Assembly: GCA_946500295.1 (NCBI GenBank)
Contig: CAMMVF010000002.1
Coordinates: 83,053 to 147,052 of the forward strand
Source of the DNA: an uncultured Clostridia bacterium
Lineage (GTDB): Bacteria; Bacillota; Clostridia; Oscillospirales; Acutalibacteraceae
Reading direction: 5' to 3'
Length of the DNA stretch: 64,000 bases
The notes under the pieces were generated by a model. That model saw nothing but the letters and a program-made list of their open reading frames with translations. It was not told the DNA's origin and made no database searches. Shown here in pieces: positions 7,888-18,078 of the stretch; within the stretch, counting starts at the first letter, position 1, and each line of letters begins with the position of its first letter. A program made the position numbers and the translations under genes.

Positions 7888-9288
7888 TTAATTAGCCGAG
7901 AAGTCTTCAGGAGAAGTCTCCTTGTAGTACTTATCAAGCACCTCGTCGTCCACACGGTCAAGCTCTGCTCTCGGCAAAGTGCCCAAAAGCTTCCATCCGA
8001 GGTCGAGGCTTTCATCTATACTTCTGTTAGTTGTAAAGCCTTGATTTACAAAATACTGCTCGAAAAGCTTACCGAAGGTCATGTACTTTTTGTCAGTAGG
8101 CGAAAGCTCCTCCTCGCCGATAACCGAAGCGAGCGAACGAGCATCGTTTACCTTTGCTACCGAGGCAAAAAGCTGGTTTTGCAGCGCCGGGTGGTCGGCA
8201 CGGGTGTATCCCTCGCCGATGCCGTCCTTCATCAAACGTGAAAGAGACGGTAATACCGACACAGGCGGATACAGTCCCTGCCCCTGCAAAGTACGATCCA
8301 AAACAATTTGTCCTTCGGTAATATAACCGGTAAGGTCGGGAATCGGGTGGGTAATATCGTCATTCGGCATGGTCAAAATAGGTATCTGAGTAACCGAGCC
8401 GCTCGAGCCCTTTACCATTCCGGCTCTCTCATAAAGGGAAGCCAGGTCTGAGTAGAGATAGCCCGGATAGCCCTTTCTGCCCGGGATTTCACCCTTAGAT
8501 GAACTGAACTCACGCAGAGCCTCTGCATACGATGTTATATCGGTCATAATAACAAGCACGTGCATATTCAGCGTAAACGCCAGATACTCGGCGGCTGTCA
8601 GCGCGCAGCGAGGAGTTAGGGTTCTCTCGATAATCGGGTCGTTCGAGAGATTCAGAAACATTACAACCCTCTGCAATACACCGCTCTCCTCAAACGAGCG
8701 GCGGAAGTAGTCGGCTACGTCGTTTTTAACGCCCATTGCTGCAAAAACAACGCAGAAGCCCTGTCCTGCCTCGTCGGCGATTTTAGCCTGACGAACTATC
8801 TGAACAGCCAGCTCATTGTGGTTCATACCTGAGCCAGAGAAAATCGGGAGCTTCTGCCCTCTGATAAGCGTCATCAGGGTATCTATTGTAGAAATACCCG
8901 TGTTTATATAGTTTTTCGGATAGACACGGGAAACTGGATTGATCGGCGTACCGTTGATATCAGCCTTTGTATCGGGAAAAATCTCCCCCAACCCGTCTAT
9001 CGGTCTGCCAACTCCATCAAACACCCTGCCTATTATCTCCGGCGAAAGGGCAAGCTCCATCGGGTGGCCGGTGAGTCTGGTTCTTGTGTTGTCAAGCGAA
9101 AGTCCTTTCGTACCCTCAAACACCTGAACTACTATTCTTTCACCGTCCATCTGTACTATTCTGCCCTGTCTTTTTGTGCCGTTATCAAGGCGTATCTCGA
9201 CAATTTCATCAAAGGAGGCGCCCTTAACGCCGTCGATAACTATAAGAGAGCCGTTAATTTCCTTAACACCTACATAATCTATAATCAT
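7888..9288 (-). CDS. ntpB: V-type ATPase subunit B (non-catalytic)
   Basis: Non-catalytic nucleotide-site subunit alternating with A in the soluble head. 466 residues, normal for the family. Contains an N-terminal beta-barrel region ([21 protein letters not shown]), the family landmarks [30 protein letters not shown] in place of a functional P-loop, [30 protein letters not shown], and a helical C-terminus. RBS GAAGG precedes the ATG. Located between subunits A and D. Confidence 0.97.
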   Translation of the reverse strand: MIIDYVGVKEINGSLIVIDGVKGASFDEIVEIRLDNGTKRQGRIVQMDGERIVVQVFEGTKGLSLDNTRTRLTGHPMELALSPEIIGRVFDGVGRPIDGLGEIFPDTKADINGTPINPVSRVYPKNYINTGISTIDTLMTLIRGQKLPIFSGSGMNHNELAVQIVRQAKIADEAGQGFCVVFAAMGVKNDVADYFRRSFEESGVLQRVVMFLNLSNDPIIERTLTPRCALTAAEYLAFTLNMHVLVIMTDITSYAEALREFSSSKGEIPGRKGYPGYLYSDLASLYERAGMVKGSSGSVTQIPILTMPNDDITHPIPDLTGYITEGQIVLDRTLQGQGLYPPVSVLPSLSRLMKDGIGEGYTRADHPALQNQLFASVAKVNDARSLASVIGEEELSPTDKKYMTFGKLFEQYFVNQGFTTNRSIDESLDLGWKLLGTLPRAELDRVDDEVLDKYYKETSPEDFSAN

Positions 9289-9311
9289 TATCTTACCTTC
9301 TTTCTCTCTTA

Positions 9312-11075
9312 TCAGCCTTCGGCAACCGCTCCGAGCTTATCTTTAATCTCGGTTCTGTATTCTTCAAACATCTCGAGCTTGTTGTTCGGGATATCATACT
9401 TCATCTTTGTAAGCTTATCGAAAAGACCGGTCTCGAGGATTCTCGAAATAGGTATTCCGGCGTTTACGAGGTGTTTAGCTCTCTTGTACAGATACAGGAT
9501 TGTCTTCATCATCTGCTTTTGCTTCTCAAGCGGTACATAGGTATCTTCCTTGTGGAATGCGTTTTGTTGGAGGAAACCTACTCTGATAACACGGCAGATT
9601 TCGATTACCAGCTTCTGGTCGTCGGGAAGAATGTCCGATCCGACGAGCTTGACAATTTCCATCAGCGAGCTTTCCTCCTGAAGCAAGGCGCTGATTCTGT
9701 TGCGGTATTTTATGAAATCCGCACCTACATTCTCAGCAAACCACGGATCCAAATCGGTGAAGTATTCGCTGTAGCTTGTCAGCCAGTTGATAGCCGGGTA
9801 ATGTCTCGAATAAGCCAAATCCTTATCAAGAGCCCAGAAGCAACGGATAAATCTCTTGGTATTTTGTGTGACAGGCTCACTCATATCACCGCCCTGAGGT
9901 GATACCGCTCCTATCATGGTTACAGAACCCTTCTCTCCACACAGTGTGTCGGCAATACAAGCTCTCTCATAGAACTCGGAAAGCCTTGAGGGGAGGTATG
10001 CCGGGAAGCCCTCCTCGGCGGGCATCTCCTCAAGACGACCGCTGATTTCACGCAGAGCCTCAGCCCAACGTGAGGTGGAGTCCGCCATTATGGCGCAGTT
10101 ATAGCCCATATCTCTGTAGTACTCCGCAAGTGTAACTCCGGTGTATATCGAAGCCTCACGGGCAGCAACAGGCATATTGGATGTGTTTGCAATAAGTACT
10201 GTCCTGTCAGTCATGGGACGGTTTGACTTAGGGTCAATCAGCTCGGAAAACTCCTGCAAAACCTGGCTCATCTCGTTTCCACGCTCACCGCATCCAACGT
10301 AGATGATTATGTCTGCGTCGCACCACTTTGCAAGCTGGTGCTGGGTCATTGTCTTTCCTGTTCCGAAACCTCCCGGTATGGCGGCTGTACCGCCCTTGGC
10401 TATCGGGAATAGAGTGTCAATTACTCTCTGACCTGTTACCAGCGGTACCTTGGCGGAAAGCCTGTGCTTTACCGGGCGTGGAGTTCTTATAGGCCATTTC
10501 TGGCACAGAGTAAGCTCCGTCTCCTTGCCGGAGCTGTCTTTGACCACTGCCACTGTATCGTTGAGGGTGTACTCGCCGTCCGGCATTACCTTTATAACCT
10601 CGCACTCTCCCATAAGAGGAGGCACAAGCAGTCTGTGCTCTATAATCGGTGTCTCCGGCAAAGTTGCATATATCATACCGCCGCTAAGCTTATCGCCAAC
10701 CTTTATCTTGAGCGTTACGTTCCACTTTTTCTCAGTGTCAAGCGGAGAAACTGCAGAACCTCTCGAGATAAACGCACCCGATCTCTTTTCAATCTCCGAC
10801 AGCGGTCTCTCAATTCCATCGAAAATATTGTCTATTATTCCGGGTCCCAAAGTAACATTCATAGGAGCGCCGGTGCCGACAATCGGATCACCGGGACGCA
10901 GTCCCGACGTCTCTTCATAAACCTGTACGGTAGTTAATTTATCTGTAATTCCTATAATTTCACCGACAAGCCTTTGCTGCCCGACATAGACCATTTCCAT
11001 CATGGAAAAGCCCTTGGCGTTTTTCACGGTAACGACCGGGCCGTTGATGCCGTAAATTACGTTTTGATTTTCCAT
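9312..11075 (-). CDS. ntpA: V-type ATPase subunit A (catalytic)
   Basis: Catalytic ATP-hydrolysing or synthesising subunit. About 587 residues with the V/A-type non-homologous insert (about 110-200) between the barrel and nucleotide domain. The P-loop reads GGFGTGKT and is followed by [11 protein letters not shown], containing the catalytic-glutamate region; [18 protein letters not shown] is the Walker B area. The track start is eight codons early; the ATG of MENQNVIYG has GGAGG at good spacing. Follows subunit E in the operon. Confidence 0.97.
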   Translation of the reverse strand: MENQNVIYGINGPVVTVKNAKGFSMMEMVYVGQQRLVGEIIGITDKLTTVQVYEETSGLRPGDPIVGTGAPMNVTLGPGIIDNIFDGIERPLSEIEKRSGAFISRGSAVSPLDTEKKWNVTLKIKVGDKLSGGMIYATLPETPIIEHRLLVPPLMGECEVIKVMPDGEYTLNDTVAVVKDSSGKETELTLCQKWPIRTPRPVKHRLSAKVPLVTGQRVIDTLFPIAKGGTAAIPGGFGTGKTMTQHQLAKWCDADIIIYVGCGERGNEMSQVLQEFSELIDPKSNRPMTDRTVLIANTSNMPVAAREASIYTGVTLAEYYRDMGYNCAIMADSTSRWAEALREISGRLEEMPAEEGFPAYLPSRLSEFYERACIADTLCGEKGSVTMIGAVSPQGGDMSEPVTQNTKRFIRCFWALDKDLAYSRHYPAINWLTSYSEYFTDLDPWFAENVGADFIKYRNRISALLQEESSLMEIVKLVGSDILPDDQKLVIEICRVIRVGFLQQNAFHKEDTYVPLEKQKQMMKTILYLYKRAKHLVNAGIPISRILETGLFDKLTKMKYDIPNNKLEMFEEYRTEIKDKLGAVAEG

Positions 11076-11120
11076 CAAATACATCCTCCAGTACATCAAA
11101 ATTTTTTGGTTCAGCTTTAA

Positions 11121-11711
11121 CTAAACCTTAAGCTTGGAGTTTTGCAAAAACCACTCTCTCTGGTTTTCAAGCTTAGTATCGAGGGTAAAATCAACAACAA
11201 TGCCTATTCTCTCACACTGTGCTTTAAGCCCGCCGATGTAAATACTTGATACAGCCTCTACGCTGCAATTGTTATTAAAGCATTTTTCTATCTCGTCCTT
11301 AAGCGGCATATCCTCCTGCTTAATGCAGACTACTACCTGCTCACCTGCAAAATACCGAGCCGCCTCGGCTGCGTTTTTGAGAAGGGAAGTTTTATACTGC
11401 TCAGTCAGGGTATAGTTTTTCAGCTTTTGCTGAGCCTTGTCGAAAACCTCATCGACCATCTCGCTGCGTCTTCTGTAAAGCTGCTGCTTTCCCTCGTCCT
11501 CTTTTCTGGCTAGCTCTCCCGCTATGCCGGTACGCATGGACGCCATTTCTTTCTGAATCAGGGCGTGAGCGTCTTTTATGCCCTCGTCCTCAGCTTTTTT
11601 TAATTCCTCGGCCTTAAACTTTTCAACCTCGGAACGAATTGTATGCTTCTGCTCGTCAGCATATTTCTGAATAGCATTTAAAAAGTTACCTGTCTTTGTA
11701 TCAGCCGACAT
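11121..11711 (-). CDS. ntpE: V-type ATPase subunit E (peripheral stalk)
   Basis: Peripheral stator subunit. About 196 residues: a long charged coiled-coil N-terminal half (EVEKFKAEELKKAEDEG) and a C-terminal globular part (GGLKAQCERIGIVVDFTLD) typical of the vATP-synt_E family. The third-codon ATG of the track ORF fits GGAGAGGA better than the first. Lies between subunits F and A. Confidence 0.93.
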   Translation of the reverse strand: MSADTKTGNFLNAIQKYADEQKHTIRSEVEKFKAEELKKAEDEGIKDAHALIQKEMASMRTGIAGELARKEDEGKQQLYRRRSEMVDEVFDKAQQKLKNYTLTEQYKTSLLKNAAEAARYFAGEQVVVCIKQEDMPLKDEIEKCFNNNCSVEAVSSIYIGGLKAQCERIGIVVDFTLDTKLENQREWFLQNSKLKV

Positions 11712-11755
11712 AGCAACCATTCCTCTCCGAATAGTTTATTATTGGTGGCTCGGAA

Positions 11756-12064
11756 TCAGATTTTGACCCCGATAGCCTCCTGTACATATCTTGTGATAGA
11801 GTCCTTCGTCCTGCCGTTGCCGTGGCGGTCGGGTATCTCCACAATCAGCGGACGCTGCCTGTGCAGCTTGAGGTCATAGACCAATTCGGGACACAGAGAG
11901 ACAAGTCGTTCAGTCATCAAAATAACGGCCACATCCTCCATCTCCATAGCCTCCGTCAGCGCCTTTCTAACCTCGTCGTCCTTGTGGATAACCACCCCGT
12001 CTATACCGGCAAGACGCATACCAATTTGAGTATCTACATTATCACTAATTAAATAAAAACGCAT
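11756..12064 (-). CDS. ntpG: V-type ATPase subunit F (NtpG)
   Basis: Small central-stalk subunit that associates with D. 102 residues, with family features at the start (FYLISDNVDTQIGMRLAGI) and RPLIVEIPDRHG. GGTGATAAA precedes the ATG. It is separated from upstream ntpK by about 210 bases holding a full copy of repeat family 1, unusual inside an otherwise tight operon. Confidence 0.92.
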   Translation of the reverse strand: MRFYLISDNVDTQIGMRLAGIDGVVIHKDDEVRKALTEAMEMEDVAVILMTERLVSLCPELVYDLKLHRQRPLIVEIPDRHGNGRTKDSITRYVQEAIGVKI

Positions 12065-12118
12065 TTTATCACCAAAGCTTTCATCTTTGATTTAAGTGCA
12101 TACTCTGCAATTGAAATT

Positions 12119-12279
12119 GGAGCAAAGCGTGACAAGCTCGTTTGATCACGCCGGCGACGATTGCAACCGTCGCCGGGGGCTTTGCTCCTCAGTGTTTCGG
12201 TGGGGAGATTAAACCTCACCGAAGCACTGAATGGAACCCGCCGCCGACAGTGGCGGGGGACATCGCCTACTTGGTTATA
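12119..12279 (+). repeat. Dispersed repeat family 1, full-length copy (A) inside the V-ATPase operon
   Basis: The longest copy, about 160 bases, with three parts. Head: GGAGCAAAGCGTGACAAGCT, then GTTTGATCACGCC. Middle: CCGTCGCCGGGGGCTTTGCT, then a stem AGTGTTTCGGTG / CTCACCGAAGCACT. Tail: CCGCCGACAGTGGCGGGGGA, then CATCGCCTACTTGGTTATA. Several stems are perfect or nearly so. The tail end overlaps the ntpK stop codon, which is provided by the TATAA of the repeat read on the minus strand. Confidence 0.85.
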
Positions 12280-12709
12280 CAAAGAGGATAATAATTGAAA
12301 TAAGCACGCCGTATATTGCAATACCTTCTGCCAATGCAACGAAGATAAGCGATTTACCGAAGGCCTTGGGATCCTCTGACGTAGCGCCGATAGCTGCCGG
12401 AGCTGCACCGCATACTGCAATACCGCCGCCTATACCGGAAAGTCCTGTAACAAGACCTGCTGCTATGTACTGCAAGCCGACTGAGTTGTCAGCGACCGCC
12501 TGAGCGGCTGTAGCTTCGTCGCCTGCAGCTGAAGCTACAAGCGGACAGGCTACACAGAAGATAACCATAGCTGCAAATGAAATAAGCTGTCTTACTACTG
12601 CGCTCTTTCTGCTGCGGCCTCTTTTGGCTACGCCGCGGTAGGAAAGATACATGGAAATAATGATGAAAAGTACGGGAAGAGTTAAAAGTATGAGTGTAAA
12701 TACTGACAT
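12275..12709 (-). CDS. ntpK: V-type ATPase subunit K (membrane c-ring proteolipid)
   Basis: Forms the ion-carrying rotor ring. 144 residues with four hydrophobic segments (about 3-22, 40-62, 78-103, 113-142). The ion-binding glutamate is in the last helix (FVALAEGIAIYGVLIS). The first hairpin has no carboxylate, and the Arg/Lys-rich loop (RGVAKRGRSRKSAVVRQ) separates helices 1 and 2, as in duplicated rings where only one hairpin carries the site. GGAGG precedes the ATG. The TAA stop is part of the adjoining repeat. The 12049-12420 track ORF overlapping this region is a shadow. Confidence 0.92.
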   Translation of the reverse strand: MSVFTLILLTLPVLFIIISMYLSYRGVAKRGRSRKSAVVRQLISFAAMVIFCVACPLVASAAGDEATAAQAVADNSVGLQYIAAGLVTGLSGIGGGIAVCGAAPAAIGATSEDPKAFGKSLIFVALAEGIAIYGVLISIIILFV

Positions 12710-12772
12710 GATAATTGCCTCCTAAATGTTTTTATTTAACCCCGCAATGCGGAGGTTTTGACTTTTTTCAGC

Positions 12773-14701
12773 TTATCTGGTGGTAAGCCTTACGGGCTTG
12801 AAAGCCCTGCCGTCGCCGATATAGAACCGGCTGAACATCTCGTAGTATTCGAGCCTTAAAACCTGAATGGTAACAAGGGTCGCCTCCAAAACAGTTACAA
12901 AGGCGTTTCCGAATATTACCATTATAATATATCCTACTGAGCCTTCTGACCCAACCATTCCCGCCAGCGTAAAGAACACCAGCATCATTCCTGCGTGTAC
13001 CAGTGCAAAGGTACCGACGCGAAGATAGGACATTGTGTTGGTAAAGTAGCTGAGCAATGCCTCGAAAAGCTCAAAAAAGCTTTGAACCAAAAACTCGCCC
13101 CACTTCTCAGGCTTCCAGTTTTTCTCTCTGTTGACCAGCTTTGAAAGCGGCTCCCCGAGGTAAATCAAGATGAGCGGAAGAACAATAAGCCCGATCACAT
13201 AGTAGATATTCATAATCTGGATGCCGAACAGCATACACAGAAAGCCTGTAATCAGTGAAGTGTAGAAAATAAGCCCGCACAGCCCGCTGGGGTTGAACAG
13301 CGCCCTGCCTATATCTCCCCGCTTTATCGAGGAAACGATATTTAAAAGCATGGCAAAGAAAACTAAAAACACTCCGATTCCGGCAGAGAGCAAAACAAGG
13401 GTCGTCGCACTTTCGAGCACCGGAAGCGGCTTGCCGCTCATTCCGAGTGCGTGGTATATCGGGTCTAGGGCTTCCTCAAATCCGAACACCGAGCCGTAGA
13501 TAAAGCCGAATATAGTAGCGGATATTCCACAGGGAACCAGGATTTTTCCGATGTCCATCCGTTTATACCGCCACATCAAAAGGCCGGCTATAATCAGCAC
13601 CACGCCCTGCCCCACGTCACCGAACATTATTCCGAACAAAATTGTAAAGGTAAGGGAAACAAAGAAGGTCGGATCCGGTTCGTTATAGCCCGGCAGACCG
13701 TACATATCCACGAAAAACTCATAGGGCTTTGAAAAAAAGTTATTTTTAAGCTTGATGGGCGGCGAGTGCTTCAGCTCCTCTTTACCGTCTGTCAGTGAAC
13801 ACTCCACGCTCTCGAGCGATTCGAGCTCCGATTTCAGTTTATCTGCATTTTCACTGGGAACCCAACCGACAAGAATGAAGCTTTTGTGGTAAATCATGGC
13901 GTTTTTCTTGATGCTTGAGAAAAGCTCCAGCTCAGAAAGCTCGCTGTAGCTGGTGTTGATGTCGAGCTTCTTTTTTCGACAGTACAGATCAAGCTCCGCG
14001 GAAATCTCCTGCTCCTGCTTGGTGTACTCCTCCAACTGCTTGGTTAAAATCTTCAACGAGTTTTCCGGCGTTCCGTGAAAGCCGGCTGTGTCGCAATGCT
14101 CAAAATACAGTCCGGAAAATATTCTGTCTATATCCTCGCATCTGTCTATCGGAGTGACATATACTCCCCAGTAATGCGACTCATCCTCGGTACAGATGAA
14201 GAAGTAAACGTAGGGGTCGTCCTTGTAGTTATCGAGCTTTTTCAAGCTCTCCTTGGGTAAGCGTCCGAAATTTGCCTTTATAAATTCACAGCTGAGGATT
14301 CTGTCAAAATCCATGCCGATTCCAATGAAATGTGAAGTTTCTTCAATGCCTCGCCTGCATTGATCAATCTTTTGGTTAATATCGGTTTTTTTAGCTATGA
14401 GCTTTGAAAGCTCCGCATCCAAAGCCTTAGCTCTGCTTATGACCTGCTTTTCATTTCCGTTTACTGCTATATCCAGCAGCTGCGGCTTGATTCCGGCCAT
14501 TTTCAGGGTCTCGGTAAAATCCGAAAGGGGCTCTGTGTAGGGGTTTTTGTCGGTAACAGGAACAAACCCCCTGGTGTCGGAGTAGAAATTCGTGGGGTCG
14601 TCGGGTTGAAACACTCCCGAGTCGCCGCAGATATTGATCACCTTATCAAGCTCCGACTTCAAACCGATAATACCAATTGATTTAATTGGAGAAACAGCCA
14701 T
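12773..14701 (-). CDS. ntpI: V-type ATPase subunit I (membrane stator, a-subunit equivalent)
   Basis: Stator membrane subunit that forms the ion half-channels. 642 residues: N-terminal cytoplasmic half with coiled-coil (about 1-330), then roughly eight membrane helices from FFVSLTFTILFGIMFGDVGQG onwards. The C-terminal IQVLRLEYYEMFSRFY contains the conserved functional arginine region. GGAGG precedes the ATG. Between subunits C and K in the operon. Confidence 0.95.
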   Translation of the reverse strand: MAVSPIKSIGIIGLKSELDKVINICGDSGVFQPDDPTNFYSDTRGFVPVTDKNPYTEPLSDFTETLKMAGIKPQLLDIAVNGNEKQVISRAKALDAELSKLIAKKTDINQKIDQCRRGIEETSHFIGIGMDFDRILSCEFIKANFGRLPKESLKKLDNYKDDPYVYFFICTEDESHYWGVYVTPIDRCEDIDRIFSGLYFEHCDTAGFHGTPENSLKILTKQLEEYTKQEQEISAELDLYCRKKKLDINTSYSELSELELFSSIKKNAMIYHKSFILVGWVPSENADKLKSELESLESVECSLTDGKEELKHSPPIKLKNNFFSKPYEFFVDMYGLPGYNEPDPTFFVSLTFTILFGIMFGDVGQGVVLIIAGLLMWRYKRMDIGKILVPCGISATIFGFIYGSVFGFEEALDPIYHALGMSGKPLPVLESATTLVLLSAGIGVFLVFFAMLLNIVSSIKRGDIGRALFNPSGLCGLIFYTSLITGFLCMLFGIQIMNIYYVIGLIVLPLILIYLGEPLSKLVNREKNWKPEKWGEFLVQSFFELFEALLSYFTNTMSYLRVGTFALVHAGMMLVFFTLAGMVGSEGSVGYIIMVIFGNAFVTVLEATLVTIQVLRLEYYEMFSRFYIGDGRAFKPVRLTTR

Positions 14702-14718
14702 CAGGGTACCTCCTTAAA

Positions 14719-15759
14719 TTATTGATATATCAACAGTTTTTTGATTACATCAGGGTCTACCTTATATCGTACCCCCTCGATGATATTTATAATATTTCTA
14801 AGCTCGGCTTGCTCAAGAAAATAATAACTCATCATAACAACGGTTGGCACCGTCGAAAACCTTATGAGCCTTCTTGACTGGTTATACCTGCCTCTGGAAG
14901 CTATCTCGCCGGCATAGTTATACTCCATTTTTGCTATCCTCTTGCCGACGCTGGACTGAGAGGCTACAGCGAACAGCTCCTTTGAGGAGGTCGCCTCACA
15001 CATCTCGTCAAGCACCGCTTCACGCACTGAGCCGTGGCTAAACAGCTGCTCTCTGATAGCTTGGGGTTTGAAATGGAAATACTTTTGAAGTCTTAAAACC
15101 CTGACAAAATTCATAAGGTCTATGTGTGTCGAAAACATCTCAGTAAGCTGCTTTTTTTCCTTGCCTCGGGTATGGTCAATTATATCAAACAAATGGTCGT
15201 ACATATCCGAATACATTACGTTTTCAATTTTGGGAACGTCAATGTTTTTGCCCGGGGCGGGCTTGTAGGGGCTTAAGAGCTTTTTGTATCTCGAGTTCTC
15301 AAGCGCCGCCAAGAACTCGTCGTAGTTTTTCGCCTTTGAAAGCGCCGTCAGGTCGATTTTTGTATGCGCCTCAAGATAAGACGGCAAATCAAACACGTAT
15401 CTTTCGGTGTTACCGGAATCCAGCAGCATCAAAAAATGTGACAGCTGCTCAACCTCCGCCTTTATTATCAGAAACTGGGAAAAAGCTTCGCCCGTAGCAA
15501 TCTCGTAATGCGAAAGCGATTCAAACTCTCTGAGAAGCTGCTGCTTGAGCACAGTCTCAAGCTGACCGCGGTGGACGTCTCTCTCGCTCATGTTGTTGAG
15601 CACCGACGAATACTTGGTGTGAGACTTGAGATAGGACATGACATCTCCGACTGTGGCACAGTTCAAAAGGCTTGAATAATCTTTTTCTTTAAGCCGCCTG
15701 CCGTACATCGACCTTGCCTTTGCTATAACGGCGTTGGCAGCGTATTTTGAAAATATCAT
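14719..15759 (-). CDS. ntpC: V-type ATPase subunit C (d-type)
   Basis: Cytoplasmic socket subunit coupling the central stalk to the ring. 346 residues, all-helical, beginning AANAVIAKARSMYGRRLKEKDY, which is typical of the V0D/AC39 family, and ending in the family-like IINIIEGVRYKVDPD. AAGGAG precedes the ATG. Second gene of the operon. Confidence 0.93.
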   Translation of the reverse strand: MIFSKYAANAVIAKARSMYGRRLKEKDYSSLLNCATVGDVMSYLKSHTKYSSVLNNMSERDVHRGQLETVLKQQLLREFESLSHYEIATGEAFSQFLIIKAEVEQLSHFLMLLDSGNTERYVFDLPSYLEAHTKIDLTALSKAKNYDEFLAALENSRYKKLLSPYKPAPGKNIDVPKIENVMYSDMYDHLFDIIDHTRGKEKKQLTEMFSTHIDLMNFVRVLRLQKYFHFKPQAIREQLFSHGSVREAVLDEMCEATSSKELFAVASQSSVGKRIAKMEYNYAGEIASRGRYNQSRRLIRFSTVPTVVMMSYYFLEQAELRNIINIIEGVRYKVDPDVIKKLLIYQ

Positions 15760-15794
15760 AGCTTTGCTCCTTTCTCGAAATTTTCAGTTCGTCA

Positions 15795-16106
15795 TCAGGA
15801 GCTTATTACTCTATCAACGATATCATCAACCCATTTGTCGCAGTTTTCACTGTAAAGCTGTTCCAAATGTTCCAAAGTCTCCTTTTGCTTTTGCTGAACC
15901 TCCTTGAGCTTTTGCTCAGCAATTTTGCGTTCGGTCTCTTCGTTTTTGACAATTCGCTTTCTCGCTTTTTCTATATAGTTGTTGTAAACGTCCTCTTTGG
16001 CCTTGGCTATATCCTGCTCAGAGGTCGCCTTCTCTTTATTGGCCTCCTCTGTCAGCTCTCTTGCCTTTTCGTCCATCTCGACAATCTTTGCGAGCATATC
16101 CTCCAT
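15795..16106 (-). CDS. ntpF: V-type ATPase peripheral-stalk subunit (NtpF/subunit H or G type)
   Basis: About 103 residues of continuous heptad-rich, Lys/Glu-rich helix (MDEKARELTEEANKEKATSE), expected to pair with subunit E as the peripheral stalk. The track ORF starts 18 codons too early; GGAGGTG sits before the ATG of MEDMLAKIVEM. First gene of the operon, downstream of a leader hairpin and consensus promoter. The family is recognised by coiled-coil character and position rather than a unique motif. Confidence 0.82.
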   Translation of the reverse strand: MEDMLAKIVEMDEKARELTEEANKEKATSEQDIAKAKEDVYNNYIEKARKRIVKNEETERKIAEQKLKEVQQKQKETLEHLEQLYSENCDKWVDDIVDRVISS

Positions 16107-16137
16107 TATGAAACACCTCCGCACGGAAAATAATAAA

Positions 16138-16161
16138 TGCGAGGAACACAGTCCTCGCATT
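16138..16161 (-). terminator. Leader hairpin of the V-ATPase operon (possible attenuator)
   Basis: Perfect nine-base stem ATGCGAGGA / TCCTCGCAT with a six-base loop, followed on the minus strand by TTTATTATTTT, about 30 bases before the first ATG. It looks like an intrinsic terminator placed within the leader. Confidence 0.5.
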
Positions 16162-16249
16162 TCGCCGTTGAAATGAGCATAACATTAGCAAGAACTACAC
16201 ATCGTTATACTTTAATATATCAAATGTGCTCGTGTTCTGCGTTGTCGAT

Positions 16250-16278
16250 ATTATAGCACTCGTAAATTGAAATTTCAA
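16250..16278 (-). promoter_or_regulatory. Sigma-A promoter of the V-ATPase operon
   Basis: TTGAAA, 17-base spacer, TATAAT on the minus strand, about 140 bases upstream of ntpF. No gene lies in 16107-16382 apart from this promoter and the leader hairpin. Confidence 0.75.
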
Positions 16279-16382
16279 TACAAAAAAAGCCCTAAACTTG
16301 AAAAAAGCAAATTTTCTTATTAAAAGTATATATTTTATTGCTTTGTTACTCCAATTTTGTGAGCAAATCAATAACGGGCGGG

Positions 16383-17741
16383 TTAGTTCTTCAGACTTTG
16401 CAGCGGAGCAGGAATTCTGCCGCCGCGGTTTATAAACTTGGCAGGTGAGGCTGTGTTAAGCTCCATGACAGGGCCTCCGCCCAAAAGTCCACCAAACTCA
16501 AGCCACTCGCCCGCTTTCTTGCCTATAGCTGGAATGAGCCTTACAGCGGTTGTTTTGGAATTGACCATACCTATTGCCGCCTCGTCTGCTATGATAGCAG
16601 ATAAAACCTCGGGGGTAGTGTCGCCCGGAACATTTATCATATCAAGTCCTACCGAGCAAACAGCCGTCATAGCCTCGAGCTTTGTAAGCGTAAGACAACC
16701 GCTCTTAGCGGCGGCTATCATGCCGGCGTCCTCTGTAACAGGGATAAATGCTCCCGAAAGCCCTCCGACATGGGACGACGCCATCACTCCGCCCTTTTTA
16801 ACAGCGTCATTAAGCAGAGCCAGCGCAGCCGTTGTGCCGTGTGCTCCGCACTGCTCAAGTCCCATCTCCTCAAGAATATGCGCAACGCTGTCGCCTACGG
16901 CAGGTGTCGGTGCGAGCGAGAGATCCACTATTCCGAAGGGCACGCACAGCCTTTTGGAGGCCTCCTGAGCGACAAGCTGACCCGTCCTCGTGATTTTAAA
17001 CGCAGTTTTCTTTATCAGGTTGGCAACCTCGGTGATATCGCAGTCTCCGCATTTTGATAACACGGCTCTGACAACTCCGGGGCCTGAAACGCCGACGTTT
17101 ATCTCACAATCCGGTTCACCAGGACCGTGAAAAGCGCCCGCCATAAAGGGGTTGTCCTCAGGGGCATTGCAAAATACCACTAGCTTTGCAGCGCCTATAC
17201 ACTCTCGGTCGCTTGTAAGCTCGGCGGTTTCCTTGATTATCTTGCCCATTTTTTTTACGGCGTCCATATTTATTCCCGCCTTGGTCGAGCCGATATTCAC
17301 GGACGAACAAACGTGCTCGGTCTCGTTAAGCGCACGAGGGATACTTTCAATCAACGCATAATCTCCGCCTGCAAAGCCCTTTTGAACCAACGCCGAATAA
17401 CCGCCGATGAAATTCACCCCTACGCTTTGAGCCGCTCTCTCGAGAGCATGGGCAAATTTAACCGGGTCGCTGGTGGGGCAGGCTGCTGCGAGCATGGCTA
17501 TTGGAGTGACGGATATTCTTTTGTTAATAATCGGAATTCCGTACTCCCTGGAGATGTCCTCTCCGGTTTTTACCAAGTCTTTGGCATAACGGCAGATTTT
17601 GTCGTACACCTTGTCACAAGCTCTGTCAATATTTTCGTCTATACATTCGAGCAGCGAAATACCCATTGTAATTGTTCTTACATCGAGGTTTTCGTTGTCA
17701 ATCATGTTTATCGTTTCAAGTATATCATGTGTATTTATCAT
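16383..17741 (-). CDS. UPF0210 / DUF711 family protein (PFL-like fold)
   Basis: Conserved protein of unknown biochemical role, related in fold to pyruvate formate-lyase-like proteins but without the radical glycine system nearby. 452 residues, full family length. Family stretches include [49 protein letters not shown] and [14 protein letters not shown]. It is preceded by a small ACT-domain gene 31 bases upstream, the arrangement commonly found for this family, suggesting amino-acid-responsive regulation. GGAGG precedes the ATG. Confidence 0.9.
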   Translation of the reverse strand: MINTHDILETINMIDNENLDVRTITMGISLLECIDENIDRACDKVYDKICRYAKDLVKTGEDISREYGIPIINKRISVTPIAMLAAACPTSDPVKFAHALERAAQSVGVNFIGGYSALVQKGFAGGDYALIESIPRALNETEHVCSSVNIGSTKAGINMDAVKKMGKIIKETAELTSDRECIGAAKLVVFCNAPEDNPFMAGAFHGPGEPDCEINVGVSGPGVVRAVLSKCGDCDITEVANLIKKTAFKITRTGQLVAQEASKRLCVPFGIVDLSLAPTPAVGDSVAHILEEMGLEQCGAHGTTAALALLNDAVKKGGVMASSHVGGLSGAFIPVTEDAGMIAAAKSGCLTLTKLEAMTAVCSVGLDMINVPGDTTPEVLSAIIADEAAIGMVNSKTTAVRLIPAIGKKAGEWLEFGGLLGGGPVMELNTASPAKFINRGGRIPAPLQSLKN

Positions 17742-17772
17742 TAAAGCTATGCCTCCAAATTAATCTTCAACC

Positions 17773-18042
17773 TCAAATTCTGTGCATTGAGTTAAATATG
17801 TCCTCGTGCATGATGTGAATTTTTAAACCCATCTCATCTCCGAGTTTTTCAAGGCTTGCTCTGAGGTCGTCGAAGGGAACGCTGGACTTGTCTATATCGA
17901 CCAGCATTATCATAGCAAACATATCCTGCAATACAGACTGAGTAACCTCCTGAATATTTACACCGAATGAGGCGCACTGAGCGGAAACCTTGGCAAGTAT
18001 TCCGACTGTGTCCTTACCGATAACTGTTATAAAAGCACGCAT
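17773..18042 (-). CDS. ACT domain protein, UPF0237 family
   Basis: 89-residue stand-alone ACT domain (MRAFITVIGKDTVGILAKVS, with the ligand-type glycine in the first loop). Such proteins bind small ligands, often amino acids; the ligand is unknown here. It is the upstream partner of the UPF0210 gene and follows a near-consensus promoter. GGGGG precedes the ATG. Confidence 0.9.
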   Translation of the reverse strand: MRAFITVIGKDTVGILAKVSAQCASFGVNIQEVTQSVLQDMFAMIMLVDIDKSSVPFDDLRASLEKLGDEMGLKIHIMHEDIFNSMHRI

Positions 18043-18078
18043 TATTTTTCCCCCTAAGGTTGTTTTGTATTATTATCT

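Noticed and set aside
12049-12420. 123-residue minus-strand ORF across repeat copy A and the ntpK end
   Set aside because: It reads through palindromic repeat DNA and out of frame with ntpK, with no family resemblance or ribosome site.
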